Source of the DNA: JALEFZ01 sp039817415
GTDB taxonomy: Bacteria > Bacteroidota > Bacteroidia > J057
Assembly: GCA_039817415.1 (NCBI GenBank)
Contig: JBCBVV010000008.1
Location: 117,741 to 181,740 of the forward strand
Reading direction: 5' to 3'
Length of the DNA: 64,000 nt
The position numbers were made by a program, and so were the translations under genes. Shown piece by piece: positions 9,260 through 16,984 of this stretch. Every line of letters starts with the position of its first letter. The stretch's first letter is position 1. Below the pieces are notes generated by a model. The model saw only the letters and a list, made by a program, of their open reading frames with translations, was not told the DNA's origin and did not search any database.

Positions 9260-10582
9260 TTAATTAATTTCCTTCATTTCATACTCGGCTGCCAATTGAT
9301 AGGCACCACTCTTCATGGCTGCCTTAAAGGCTTCCTTGGCTTTTTCATCCATTCCTGCCTTTTTACAAGCTTGTCCTAGAAGGAAGGAGTATTTGGCTTT
9401 GAGTTTAGGATCAATTCTTTTGGCTAGCAGTTTATCCAGTGTTTCGATCGTTTCTTCGTACTTGTCATTCTTATACAGAATTTTGGCTAACACAGATAAG
9501 TACTTCGATGAGTTTACAATCTTAGAATCCGTCACACCTACACTTCTGATGGTACTCATTGCAGAAGCTGGCCTTCCAGCCAACAGCTGTAGAGAAGCAA
9601 GTTCGATTTGAATTTTGGATCTTTTGGAGGGGTCTTTTTCTACAACACCTGCTTTGTTATACAACTGAATAGCTCCATTCAAATTCCCCTTTCTCTGGGC
9701 AATTTTAGCTTTCAATACATAGGCTCCACTGTAATCTTTTTTATCCGCGATGACTTTATTGATGTACTTCTCACTCTCATCGTATGCTTCAGAAAAATAA
9801 TAGCTGTAGGCAAGTTTGTAGTGATAAGCAGGCCCTGCAGCAGCTTTTTCGTCAGCTACTAACTCTGCGTAGGCTCCGAATGAGGCATTTTTAAAAGCGG
9901 CTTGAGCGCCTTTGTCATCTCCTAGTTCTTTTCTGGAAAGCCCCAGGGCGTAATAATATTTTGCCTTAACGGTATTGGATGCTTTGGCGAGTTTGCCAGA
10001 ATTTAGCGCCCTCTCATAATAATTGGTGGCCTCTTTGTGTTTTCCTTCCTCTGCAGCTAGTCTTCCCTTGAAATATAGGATGTTTTCATTGGAGGGAGAC
10101 AAAGGTTCGGCTTCCTTGAGAGCGTCCTTTGCCTTGTCAAATTGGGACTCTTCGATCAGGAGGTTGATCAATCTCAAATAGTATTGCAGCTTATTGACAC
10201 CTTTAGACTCGTATTCTGCCGCGAGTTCATAATTTCTAATGGCCTCAGAGGATCTTTCTAGCCTTTGGTAGGTTCTTGCCAACCAAGCATATCCTGAGCC
10301 GAAATTGGCGCGATGCTTCACGCATTGCTCAAAGGAAGTTTTTGCCCCTGTATATCTTTCTAATGCATACTGGCATTTTCCCCTTTGGTAATAGTATTTG
10401 TAGTTATCAGGCTCTTTGTTGATCGCTTCATTGTATTTGAGAATGGCTTCTTTGAATTTGTTTTTATCCTGAAGCTTTTTTCCCTCTTGATAAGCACTTT
10501 TCCCCTGGGCCAAAGACAAAGTTGGGAGCACGAGCAATCCGATGGTAACCAGAAAGGTGATGGATAATTTTTGAGGTTTCAT
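9260..10582 (-). CDS. Exported tetratricopeptide-repeat protein
   Basis: A 440-residue protein with a signal peptide ending near LSLAQG and roughly ten TPR-like helical repeats filling the mature chain. Visible units include AILKYNEAINKEPDNYKYYYQRG, shortened here to its core NEAINKEPDNYKYYY, and EATNYYERALNSG. Such proteins serve as periplasmic or outer-membrane-associated protein-interaction scaffolds. Nothing in the sequence adds an enzymatic domain. It is divergent from tyrS, with a 318-bp spacer between the two start codons, so it likely has its own promoter. A specific partner cannot be named. Confidence 0.8.
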   Translation of the reverse strand: MKPQKLSITFLVTIGLLVLPTLSLAQGKSAYQEGKKLQDKNKFKEAILKYNEAINKEPDNYKYYYQRGKCQYALERYTGAKTSFEQCVKHRANFGSGYAWLARTYQRLERSSEAIRNYELAAEYESKGVNKLQYYLRLINLLIEESQFDKAKDALKEAEPLSPSNENILYFKGRLAAEEGKHKEATNYYERALNSGKLAKASNTVKAKYYYALGLSRKELGDDKGAQAAFKNASFGAYAELVADEKAAAGPAYHYKLAYSYYFSEAYDESEKYINKVIADKKDYSGAYVLKAKIAQRKGNLNGAIQLYNKAGVVEKDPSKRSKIQIELASLQLLAGRPASAMSTIRSVGVTDSKIVNSSKYLSVLAKILYKNDKYEETIETLDKLLAKRIDPKLKAKYSFLLGQACKKAGMDEKAKEAFKAAMKSGAYQLAAEYEMKEIN

Positions 10583-10900
10583 TATGAAGCGGTTAGTGAT
10601 GCCGATAATACTTTGGGTAACTGTAAATCTTGCTTACGACTCTATTAACATCGAAGGTGAAATTTCCCTCACATCCTTTTGAAAATAACGGTTTTTAAGG
10701 AAACAAAGGTATGAGTTTCGTTTGATTCCCTTCGAATAACTGAGAGTGGCTCAAGGGGTGATCATGCTCTCAGCTAATTTGTCCCTTCCATTATCTTGCC
10801 AAAATACTTTTTTGATCAAATTACCTGCTTCATATGAGGCCGTCTATATTGCTCCTTGTTTGTGGGTTATATAATTTAGCGCCGCAAATAAACAGCTGAT
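10583..10900. other. Divergent intergenic region between the TPR gene and tyrS
   Basis: A 318-bp AT-rich spacer that must hold the divergent promoters. A TATATAATTT stretch lies about 30 bp before tyrS and may be part of a Bacteroidota-type -7 element. I could not place a convincing -33 TTG at the right distance, and no RNA gene or hairpin stood out. Confidence 0.4.
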
Positions 10901-12196
10901 ATGAAAAATTACATAGAAGAACTGCGTTGGAGAGGCCTTATTCACGAGATGATTCCAGGTATAGAGGAATATCTAATGGAAAATAAGGTAGCAGGTTATC
11001 TTGGAGTAGACCCAACGGGTGATTCTATGCATATCGGTAACCTGATTCCAGTGATGATGATGGTGCATCTTCAACGTGCGGGTCATACTCCCATCATGTT
11101 GGTAGGAGGTGCGACAGGACGGGTTGGTGATCCTTCTGGAAAGGACAAGGAAAGAAAACTCCTTACCTCTAAGCAAATTGCCAAGAATGTGGCAGGCATC
11201 AAGAAGCAATTGGCCTATTTTGTGGACTTTGAAGGAGTTGAAAATCCTGCTCAGATAGTCAACAACTACGATTGGTTTGAACACACTCGTTTCATTGGGT
11301 TTTTGAGGGATGTAGGGAAGCATATTCCTATTTCCTACATGCTTAACAAGGAGTCAGTGAAAAAGAGAATGGCCAGTGATAGCGGAATTTCCTACACGGA
11401 ATTTGCCTACCAGTTGCTTCAGGGCTATGACTTCCTTCATTTGTATGAAAACAAAGGGGTAAGAATACAAGTAGGTGGATCTGACCAATGGGGAAATATC
11501 ACCACAGGAACCGAGTTGATCAGGAGGAAGCTTGGTGGCAAGGCTTATGCGGTCGTTTGTCCGTTGTTGACAAGGGAGGATGGTAAAAAATTCGGAAAGT
11601 CGGAGGATGGAAGTTCTATCTGGCTAGATGCCGAAAAGACTTCCCCCTATGAGTTTTACCAGTATTGGCTGAAAGTGGGTGATGAGGATGCCAAGCGTTT
11701 CATCAAAATCTTTACGTTGAAAGAAAAGGATGAGATTGATAGCCTAATCGAGGAGCACGACAAAGATCCTGGAAGAAGAAGTCTTCACAAAGCCCTAGCA
11801 GAGGACATTACCCTTAGGGTTCATGGGGAAGATGGTTTGAAAAGTGCGTTGAATCTGACTGAATTTCTTTTTGGAAGGAATACGACTCCCGAAGCCTTAG
11901 CAGCCCTTTCGCAAAAAGACTGGGAAACCATTACCAAGTCCTCCGATAAACTGGAAATCTCCTCCAAAAGCCTCAAAAAGGGCATTGGGATCATGGATTT
12001 ATTGACGGAACTAGGGGTGACCAAATCCAAGGGAGAGGCAAGAAGAGCCATTGAAAAAGACAAATCCATCCGAATCAACATGGAGAAAGTTGAGGACATC
12101 AACATGGTGGTTGACTTGGAGGTGGCTTTTTTCAATTCGTATTTCCAGTTGCAGAAGGGAAAGAAGAATAAGTTTATTGTAGAATTGACCAAATAA
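10901..12196 (+). CDS. tyrS: Tyrosyl-tRNA synthetase
   Basis: A 431-residue class I aminoacyl-tRNA synthetase that charges tRNA-Tyr with tyrosine in the cytoplasm. The HIGH-type signature is HIGN beginning at H44, the tyrosine-binding region includes QLLQGYDFLHL and GGSDQWGNI, and the KMSKS-type loop is KFGKS at 230-234. The C-terminal part from about 365 has the S4-like RNA-binding fold (LTELGVTKSKGEARRAI). Length is normal for a bacterial TyrRS. The ATG at 10901 aligns with the usual N terminus. It is transcribed alone, divergent from the TPR gene and about 65 bp before the lamin-tail gene. Confidence 0.97.
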   Translation: MKNYIEELRWRGLIHEMIPGIEEYLMENKVAGYLGVDPTGDSMHIGNLIPVMMMVHLQRAGHTPIMLVGGATGRVGDPSGKDKERKLLTSKQIAKNVAGIKKQLAYFVDFEGVENPAQIVNNYDWFEHTRFIGFLRDVGKHIPISYMLNKESVKKRMASDSGISYTEFAYQLLQGYDFLHLYENKGVRIQVGGSDQWGNITTGTELIRRKLGGKAYAVVCPLLTREDGKKFGKSEDGSSIWLDAEKTSPYEFYQYWLKVGDEDAKRFIKIFTLKEKDEIDSLIEEHDKDPGRRSLHKALAEDITLRVHGEDGLKSALNLTEFLFGRNTTPEALAALSQKDWETITKSSDKLEISSKSLKKGIGIMDLLTELGVTKSKGEARRAIEKDKSIRINMEKVEDINMVVDLEVAFFNSYFQLQKGKKNKFIVELTK

Positions 12197-12282
12197 TAGG
12201 TCTAATACGCAGGCTTTAATCGGTTTGACATAACAGGCATGTTTTTTGATTTTAGGGTAATATGCTTCATTCAACCCAAACC

Positions 12283-13455
12283 ATGAACAGACCTGTTTTC
12301 AGGCTTACCATTTTTCTGATTCTATTGACTTTCGGATCGACAGCTGTCGCCCAAAAAGTCTATATATCACGTGTAGCTCCCGGTTTTCCAGGTAAAGAGA
12401 ACGATGCTGCCTATCGAGTAGAGTTGTTTAATGAGTCTACAAGTTTTGTGGATATATCAGGTTATTATATCCTATCTCGCTTTTATTCCTTCAAAATTCC
12501 CTCAAATACTTACATCCGTCCTTATTCTTCTGTGAGAATAGGAAAGATCTCAGATCGAGGTTCAAATCTGAATATCGTCATGAAGTCATTGCCGAGTTAT
12601 GAGGCGAATGTGGTCGATAATCCGCTAGAAGGAGATTATGTTGTCCTGGTAAGCCCCTCCTTGGCAGTGGTTGATGCCTTTCTACACAGTCCCAATACCA
12701 GTGTAGGATTCTTACCGACGACCGTGATCCTGCCAGATGGAGATGGTTCTGTAGAATTACAAGATGAATCTGATGAGGAATGGGCTTATTTAAGAAATCC
12801 TGTAGACCCAGCTGTAGCATTCGTCCGTATCAACCAGCAATGGCAAGCTAATTCTAGGACGACCAATTTGATTCCTGCCACAGCCTACCGAGCCATCCAA
12901 ATCAAGGATTATGACGATGGCTTTGTTACCCTGAGTTGGCAAACCAACTTCGAGAAAGACTGCTTTTTCCATTTCGTAGAGCGAAGCCGTGATGGGAAGA
13001 ACTTTGTGGCTATTGATACCTTATTTGGACGGTTGGAAGGAGAGGATGTACGTACATATGAGCACTTGGATTCCAAGGTTGAAAAGGACCGAGTGTATTT
13101 TTATCGTGTGACCCATATTGATAAGTTTGGAGAGGTTATTCATTCTCCTGTCGCAAAGGTTCGTACCGATTCTAATCCTTCAGGTTTCACCTTTGAAATC
13201 ATAGAAGGAGAAAGTGCGGCCGATCCTATTATCAACATCCGTTTTTTCTCTCGCCAAAAACAGGCGGTTCGAATAAAACTATTAGATGAAAAATTAAGAG
13301 AGCTTGGCATGCTCTATAATGATCTAGTGGATGCCGACAAGGAAAATCTAATTTCCTACCAAAAAAATCTTCCCTTTGGGAAGTATTATTTGATCGTGAT
13401 TACGGAATCTCAGCGATATTATGAACCCTTTATTCTGGAGAAGGAATTTAGGTAG
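12283..13455 (+). CDS. Secreted lamin-tail-domain protein with a possible T9SS-type C-terminal domain
   Basis: A 390-residue exported protein from the ATG at 12283. An upstream in-frame ATG at 12262 would add seven residues before the signal peptide, which ends near STAVAQ. Residues about 20-185 resemble a lamin-tail domain (VELFNESTSFVDISGYYIL). Residues about 205-300 match the Ig/FN3-like domain common in type IX secreted proteins (VTLSWQTNFEKDC, HFVERSRDGKNF, VYFYRVTHIDKFGE). The last 80 residues have the strand pattern of a type A sorting domain, ending NLPFGKYYLIVITESQRYY. Known T9SS cargo has this layout, so surface delivery is likely; the sorting call is by pattern only. A strong terminator follows. 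Confidence 0.78.
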   Translation: MNRPVFRLTIFLILLTFGSTAVAQKVYISRVAPGFPGKENDAAYRVELFNESTSFVDISGYYILSRFYSFKIPSNTYIRPYSSVRIGKISDRGSNLNIVMKSLPSYEANVVDNPLEGDYVVLVSPSLAVVDAFLHSPNTSVGFLPTTVILPDGDGSVELQDESDEEWAYLRNPVDPAVAFVRINQQWQANSRTTNLIPATAYRAIQIKDYDDGFVTLSWQTNFEKDCFFHFVERSRDGKNFVAIDTLFGRLEGEDVRTYEHLDSKVEKDRVYFYRVTHIDKFGEVIHSPVAKVRTDSNPSGFTFEIIEGESAADPIINIRFFSRQKQAVRIKLLDEKLRELGMLYNDLVDADKENLISYQKNLPFGKYYLIVITESQRYYEPFILEKEFR

Positions 13456-13482
13456 TCAGCTGTTATTTGATAGATATACAAG

Positions 13483-13513
13483 AAATCCCCTGCTTGAGTA
13501 AGGGGATTTTTTT
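13483..13513 (+). terminator. Rho-independent terminator after the lamin-tail gene
   Basis: A perfect 9-bp stem, AAATCCCCT / AGGGGATTT, with a 9-nt loop is followed by a run of T residues, 28 bp after the stop codon. Confidence 0.9.
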
Positions 13514-13616
13514 GTCCCTAAGGAAAGGTGAGGGTTTCCTTCCCATACCAGAAGCTAGGAAGCTTCTTTTTTGGGATTTCTCAACATGATTTTGGGACCT
13601 GTGATCAGGAGATGTA

Positions 13617-14576
13617 TCACTTGATCAACTTTAGTCGAATCGTGAAATGCTGATCGGATGGGGCTATGATGATGCCTTGGGAAATGCCCATTAGCTCATA
13701 CCTTTTTTCTAAATTACTCAGACCAAAACCGGTAGATTCTACTTCTCCGAATTTAGGCTGAAGATTGTTTTTGACTTCTATATAGCCATCATCCGTACTG
13801 CTTATTTCGATATAAAGAGGCATGCTTGCAGTCATGCTATTGTGCTTGAAGCAATTTTCCACGACGATTTGCAAGGCCAAAGTGGGGAGCAAAAAGGAAT
13901 GGAGGGATTCATCAATATTGAACTTCACTTTTATCGCATCCTCATTTCTATTTTTCATCAAAAAAAGATAGGATTCTAATACTTTCAATTCCTCCGATAA
14001 CTGCAGTTGGGTATTTTCATTGTAGGTAAGGGTTTGCCTGTAGAAATCAGAGAGACTCAGGATGAATTGTTCAGAATTCTCATGTGTTTGTCGCACCATG
14101 GAGCGTAAGGTGTTCAAGGAATTGAACAGGAAGTGCGGGTCAATCTTAGCTTGAAGAACCTGTAACTGAGATTTAAAATTCTCTGTTTGAAGGCGCTCTT
14201 TTTCCAAAAAAATACGTGAAGTTTTTCGCTGTGATTGTAAGACATACTGAATCGTCAAGAACAAGATCACAGGAGGAAGTATCTTGATGGATGAAATATC
14301 AAAGGTTCCTACATCAATTATCGTCCCAAAGGATTTAACGTAGATAAAAACCAGTCCTGTAAGAACGCCAAATAGTGCCATAGCATACCATTTCTTATTT
14401 CCTTTTCGGATCTCCCACAATTGCCAAAAGAAATACCACAAAAAATACAGGATTAAAGACGAATAGAGCCATAAAACAATAAGAGAGAAATTTAGCGTAA
14501 TTTCTTCATCACCAATCGAATACAAGCGAACTAGTGGCAGGATTAAAGCCAGGATAATGGGGAGGATATTGGTCAT
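13617..14576 (-). CDS. LytS/YehU-type sensor histidine kinase
   Basis: A 319-residue membrane histidine kinase. I chose the ATG at 14576; a TTG at 14645 would only add a polar stretch before the first membrane helix. About four hydrophobic segments (residues 1-120) are followed by a coiled linker and a His_kinase domain whose phosphoacceptor motif is DPHFLFNSLNTL (H148 in this numbering). The C-terminal ATPase part retains the N-box-like VVENCFKHN and the G-box-like STGFGLSNLEKRYELMG. Such kinases normally pair with a LytTR response regulator, but none is adjacent: the next minus-strand gene is a hydrolase and downstream lies a terminator. The input signal is unknown. Confidence 0.87.
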   Translation of the reverse strand: MTNILPIILALILPLVRLYSIGDEEITLNFSLIVLWLYSSLILYFLWYFFWQLWEIRKGNKKWYAMALFGVLTGLVFIYVKSFGTIIDVGTFDISSIKILPPVILFLTIQYVLQSQRKTSRIFLEKERLQTENFKSQLQVLQAKIDPHFLFNSLNTLRSMVRQTHENSEQFILSLSDFYRQTLTYNENTQLQLSEELKVLESYLFLMKNRNEDAIKVKFNIDESLHSFLLPTLALQIVVENCFKHNSMTASMPLYIEISSTDDGYIEVKNNLQPKFGEVESTGFGLSNLEKRYELMGISQGIIIAPSDQHFTIRLKLIK

Positions 14577-14803
14577 ATTTACTTTCAAAATCACGCTTTG
14601 GTATTGAAATGATGATAGCCTTATTTCAGTCCTTTCTCGATCCAACGAATAAGCTTCCTTTATGTCACGTACAAGGTATTGGCTTAAGGGCGCAGATACG
14701 AAGAATGGAAAATATAGGGAAATATATGGACCTAAATAGGGTAACTGTTTGAGAGTGGTAATGCTGCATCATGGCACTACCACTCTTTTCATCTTCAAGT
14801 AGC

Positions 14804-16645
14804 TTACTTTATGATTTTTTGATAAGAATTTTCCAAGTTATCCTGGATGACAATGGCAATTCCATCAGCTACTAAAACTAAATCAGCAGTTAGGGTTTCC
14901 ACCTGGTAGGTCCAGCCTGTGGGTAGGTTGAGACTAGTACCAAGTGATGGCAAGTCATTAATGGACAAGTTGGGATTAACTATCCGGCTATAGGACTGCA
15001 TGATGTATTCATCGCCTTGTGGACTGATCAATTTGTATATTTCATTTCCAGCCTGGTAGGTATAAGTCGTAAAGCGCTCGACGGAGTTTTCGGCAAAAGG
15101 TTGTTCATCAATGACCCCACTTATTTGTGCACGCATCTGCATTTGAAGGGTGCCAAAAGTGGTTATTTTTCCTGCTCCCCCTCCATTGCCACTATTGTCT
15201 TGACTCTGGTTTACAAGCCAGTGTCTTGGACCATTCATATTGATGGCCACCGCTCCCAATTGGTTGGCGATATCATTTCCATTTAGTTGATACCACTCAT
15301 TTTCTGGACAGTCATTAAAACTCATTGTAACATAAACTTCTGTTACCAGTCCGTTTCCACAATCAAAAGTGGGAATGATCTCTCCATACCTGAAATCTCT
15401 TAAGTCTGAGGGAGGAGCCAAGAACTGACTTCTAGATTCATTCTGAATGGGGCTTTCATAGTTTTCACAGCTATCCATTCCGCTTGTACTCCAATCTGTT
15501 TGAAGGAAGGCGACCAGTTGGGTGGCTATTTCTACGCCTTGGTCATCTTGTAGGAAATGTCCTGCTTCCGAAAGTCTTGTATGAGGTTTTCCAGCAGCGC
15601 CTGGGACATTGGAAATGAAGTTTTGTTGGTTTTGGCAAGAGCCTAGTTCACCTGGATCATTCTCTCCCCAAATGGTCAGGAATGGTTTTTCGTATGCAGT
15701 GAGTCCTGCCCAAGCATCTGCGGTTGTCCCGCCTACTTCATTGAAGAGGGAAGGAAAGGTTCGAACCCCAGCCATGTAGGCTCTGTGTGGGAAGGGTGCA
15801 TCGTATGCTTCCTCCTCTATTGTAGGTAAATCGTACCAAGTTAAGGCTTCTAATACCTCTGAAGCTCTAAAGGATGTGTCCTTCATGGCATAGTTTGCCC
15901 ATTCTCCAAAATCTGCCGCAGGAGCATCTGGAAGTAAATCACATCCATCGTAAAAAGGAACCTGCTGATCAGTAAAGCCTGCAAATGGGAAGGGGATGTC
16001 TGCGATTTCATTTGGGTTCTCAATGGGTTCAAATACCTCAAAGCCAGCTGGCATCAGTGGGAGCATTCCATTTCCAACACTGATACTAGCAAACCATTCA
16101 GGATTTAGGCCAGCTACTCTTAAGCCAATGAGGCTTCCCCAGTCTTGCACAAATAAATTGATATCACTCAATCCTAGTTCTTGGATGAAGCTTTCCAATC
16201 TGTCTCCATGTCCTAGGTAGCTATATTCTGTTATGTCAATGGGCTTATCCGAACGCCCCATCCCCAAATGGTCCATGGCAATAACCCTAAAGCCAGCATC
16301 CGCTAGTACGGGAATCATATCTCGATACAAATACGACCAACTTGGCTGACCGTGCAGCAACAAGACTACCTCACCATTGGCAGGTCCAGCCTCTGCGTAG
16401 GCCTGACGCAAGCCATCGATTTCTACATATTGGTAAGCGAAAGGCCAATCGGGTAGGTTTTCAAAACAGACTTCTGGCGTTCTAACAAATGCTACACCGC
16501 TTGAAGTAAGCAGCGTATCAATTTGAGTTTCCTCTAGATCATGTACGATATCGTCTATCACTTCTTCCTCTTTTTTACAAGAAGAGAATGCCAGGGCTGA
16601 TAGAAGCAAGGCGGCTAAAAAAAATCGAGAATTCATCTTGTTCAT
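14804..16645 (-). CDS. Lipoprotein with a haloalkane-dehalogenase-like domain and an extra C-terminal domain
   Basis: A 613-residue lipoprotein. The signal has a lipobox LAFSSC (Cys23), and the ATG at 16645 was preferred over 16666. Residues about 60-390 match class I haloalkane dehalogenases. The nucleophile is D168 followed by W169 in FVQDWGS, with a second halide-type Trp W249 in DFGEWANYA. The cap motif is YDAPFPHRAYMAGVR, the acid is D330 in IWGENDP, and the base is H363 in SEAGHF. All residues needed for hydrolytic dehalogenation appear present. The last 220 residues are an unrecognised domain, probably beta-rich. Outer-membrane anchoring is unusual for this enzyme class, and the substrate is not predictable. 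Confidence 0.83.
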   Translation of the reverse strand: MNKMNSRFFLAALLLSALAFSSCKKEEEVIDDIVHDLEETQIDTLLTSSGVAFVRTPEVCFENLPDWPFAYQYVEIDGLRQAYAEAGPANGEVVLLLHGQPSWSYLYRDMIPVLADAGFRVIAMDHLGMGRSDKPIDITEYSYLGHGDRLESFIQELGLSDINLFVQDWGSLIGLRVAGLNPEWFASISVGNGMLPLMPAGFEVFEPIENPNEIADIPFPFAGFTDQQVPFYDGCDLLPDAPAADFGEWANYAMKDTSFRASEVLEALTWYDLPTIEEEAYDAPFPHRAYMAGVRTFPSLFNEVGGTTADAWAGLTAYEKPFLTIWGENDPGELGSCQNQQNFISNVPGAAGKPHTRLSEAGHFLQDDQGVEIATQLVAFLQTDWSTSGMDSCENYESPIQNESRSQFLAPPSDLRDFRYGEIIPTFDCGNGLVTEVYVTMSFNDCPENEWYQLNGNDIANQLGAVAINMNGPRHWLVNQSQDNSGNGGGAGKITTFGTLQMQMRAQISGVIDEQPFAENSVERFTTYTYQAGNEIYKLISPQGDEYIMQSYSRIVNPNLSINDLPSLGTSLNLPTGWTYQVETLTADLVLVADGIAIVIQDNLENSYQKIIK

Positions 16646-16666
16646 TGTTATGGGTTTGATATCCAT

Positions 16667-16984
16667 GACAAATGAACGGTGAGCTTTAGGATATTGAGTT
16701 TGAAGTTATACTGGATTGAACAAAAGGGCAGGTGGATTGATCGTGGGAAAAGGAAAAAGTGAGCTTTTATCGCTCATGAGGATTAATCTTTGATTTCATC
16801 TTCCTCCTCTATGACCTTGTAGTCTATTATAACTAGAATAATCTTTTTGGAGGGCGAAGGGGTATTCGCTGAAAGGCGGGTTTAAAATTTTTTTTAAAAA
16901 ATCAGTACCCTTAGGGTAACCTTCTTTTCTCCATAGGCATAAACGAGCGATTATTCACTCCTTTTAACCTAAATCCAAAAAGTG
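16667..16984. other. Divergent intergenic region with AT tract, inverted repeat and ECF-like promoter
   Basis: The spacer between the dehalogenase-like gene and the 731-residue lipoprotein-like gene holds a T8A6 tract (about 16889-16901). An inverted repeat TACCC-TTA-GGGTA lies at 16906-16918 and overlaps the candidate ECF promoter listed separately. Nothing else was recognised. Confidence 0.5.
16913..16948 (+). promoter_or_regulatory. Candidate ECF-sigma promoter (copy 1)
   Basis: AGGGTAACCTT (16913-16923) and GGCATAAACGAGC (16936-16948) have the same sequence pattern and exactly the same spacing as AGGGTAAACTT and GGGATAAAGGAGC at 24295-24330. The two copies agree at 23 of 36 positions, concentrated in these two blocks. 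Both are preceded by an A/T tract and followed by a similar leader (TTATTCA...ACCTAA.TCC) before an ATG. The sigma factor encoded between the two copies is the natural candidate to read them. This is an inference from two sites only. Confidence 0.55.
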
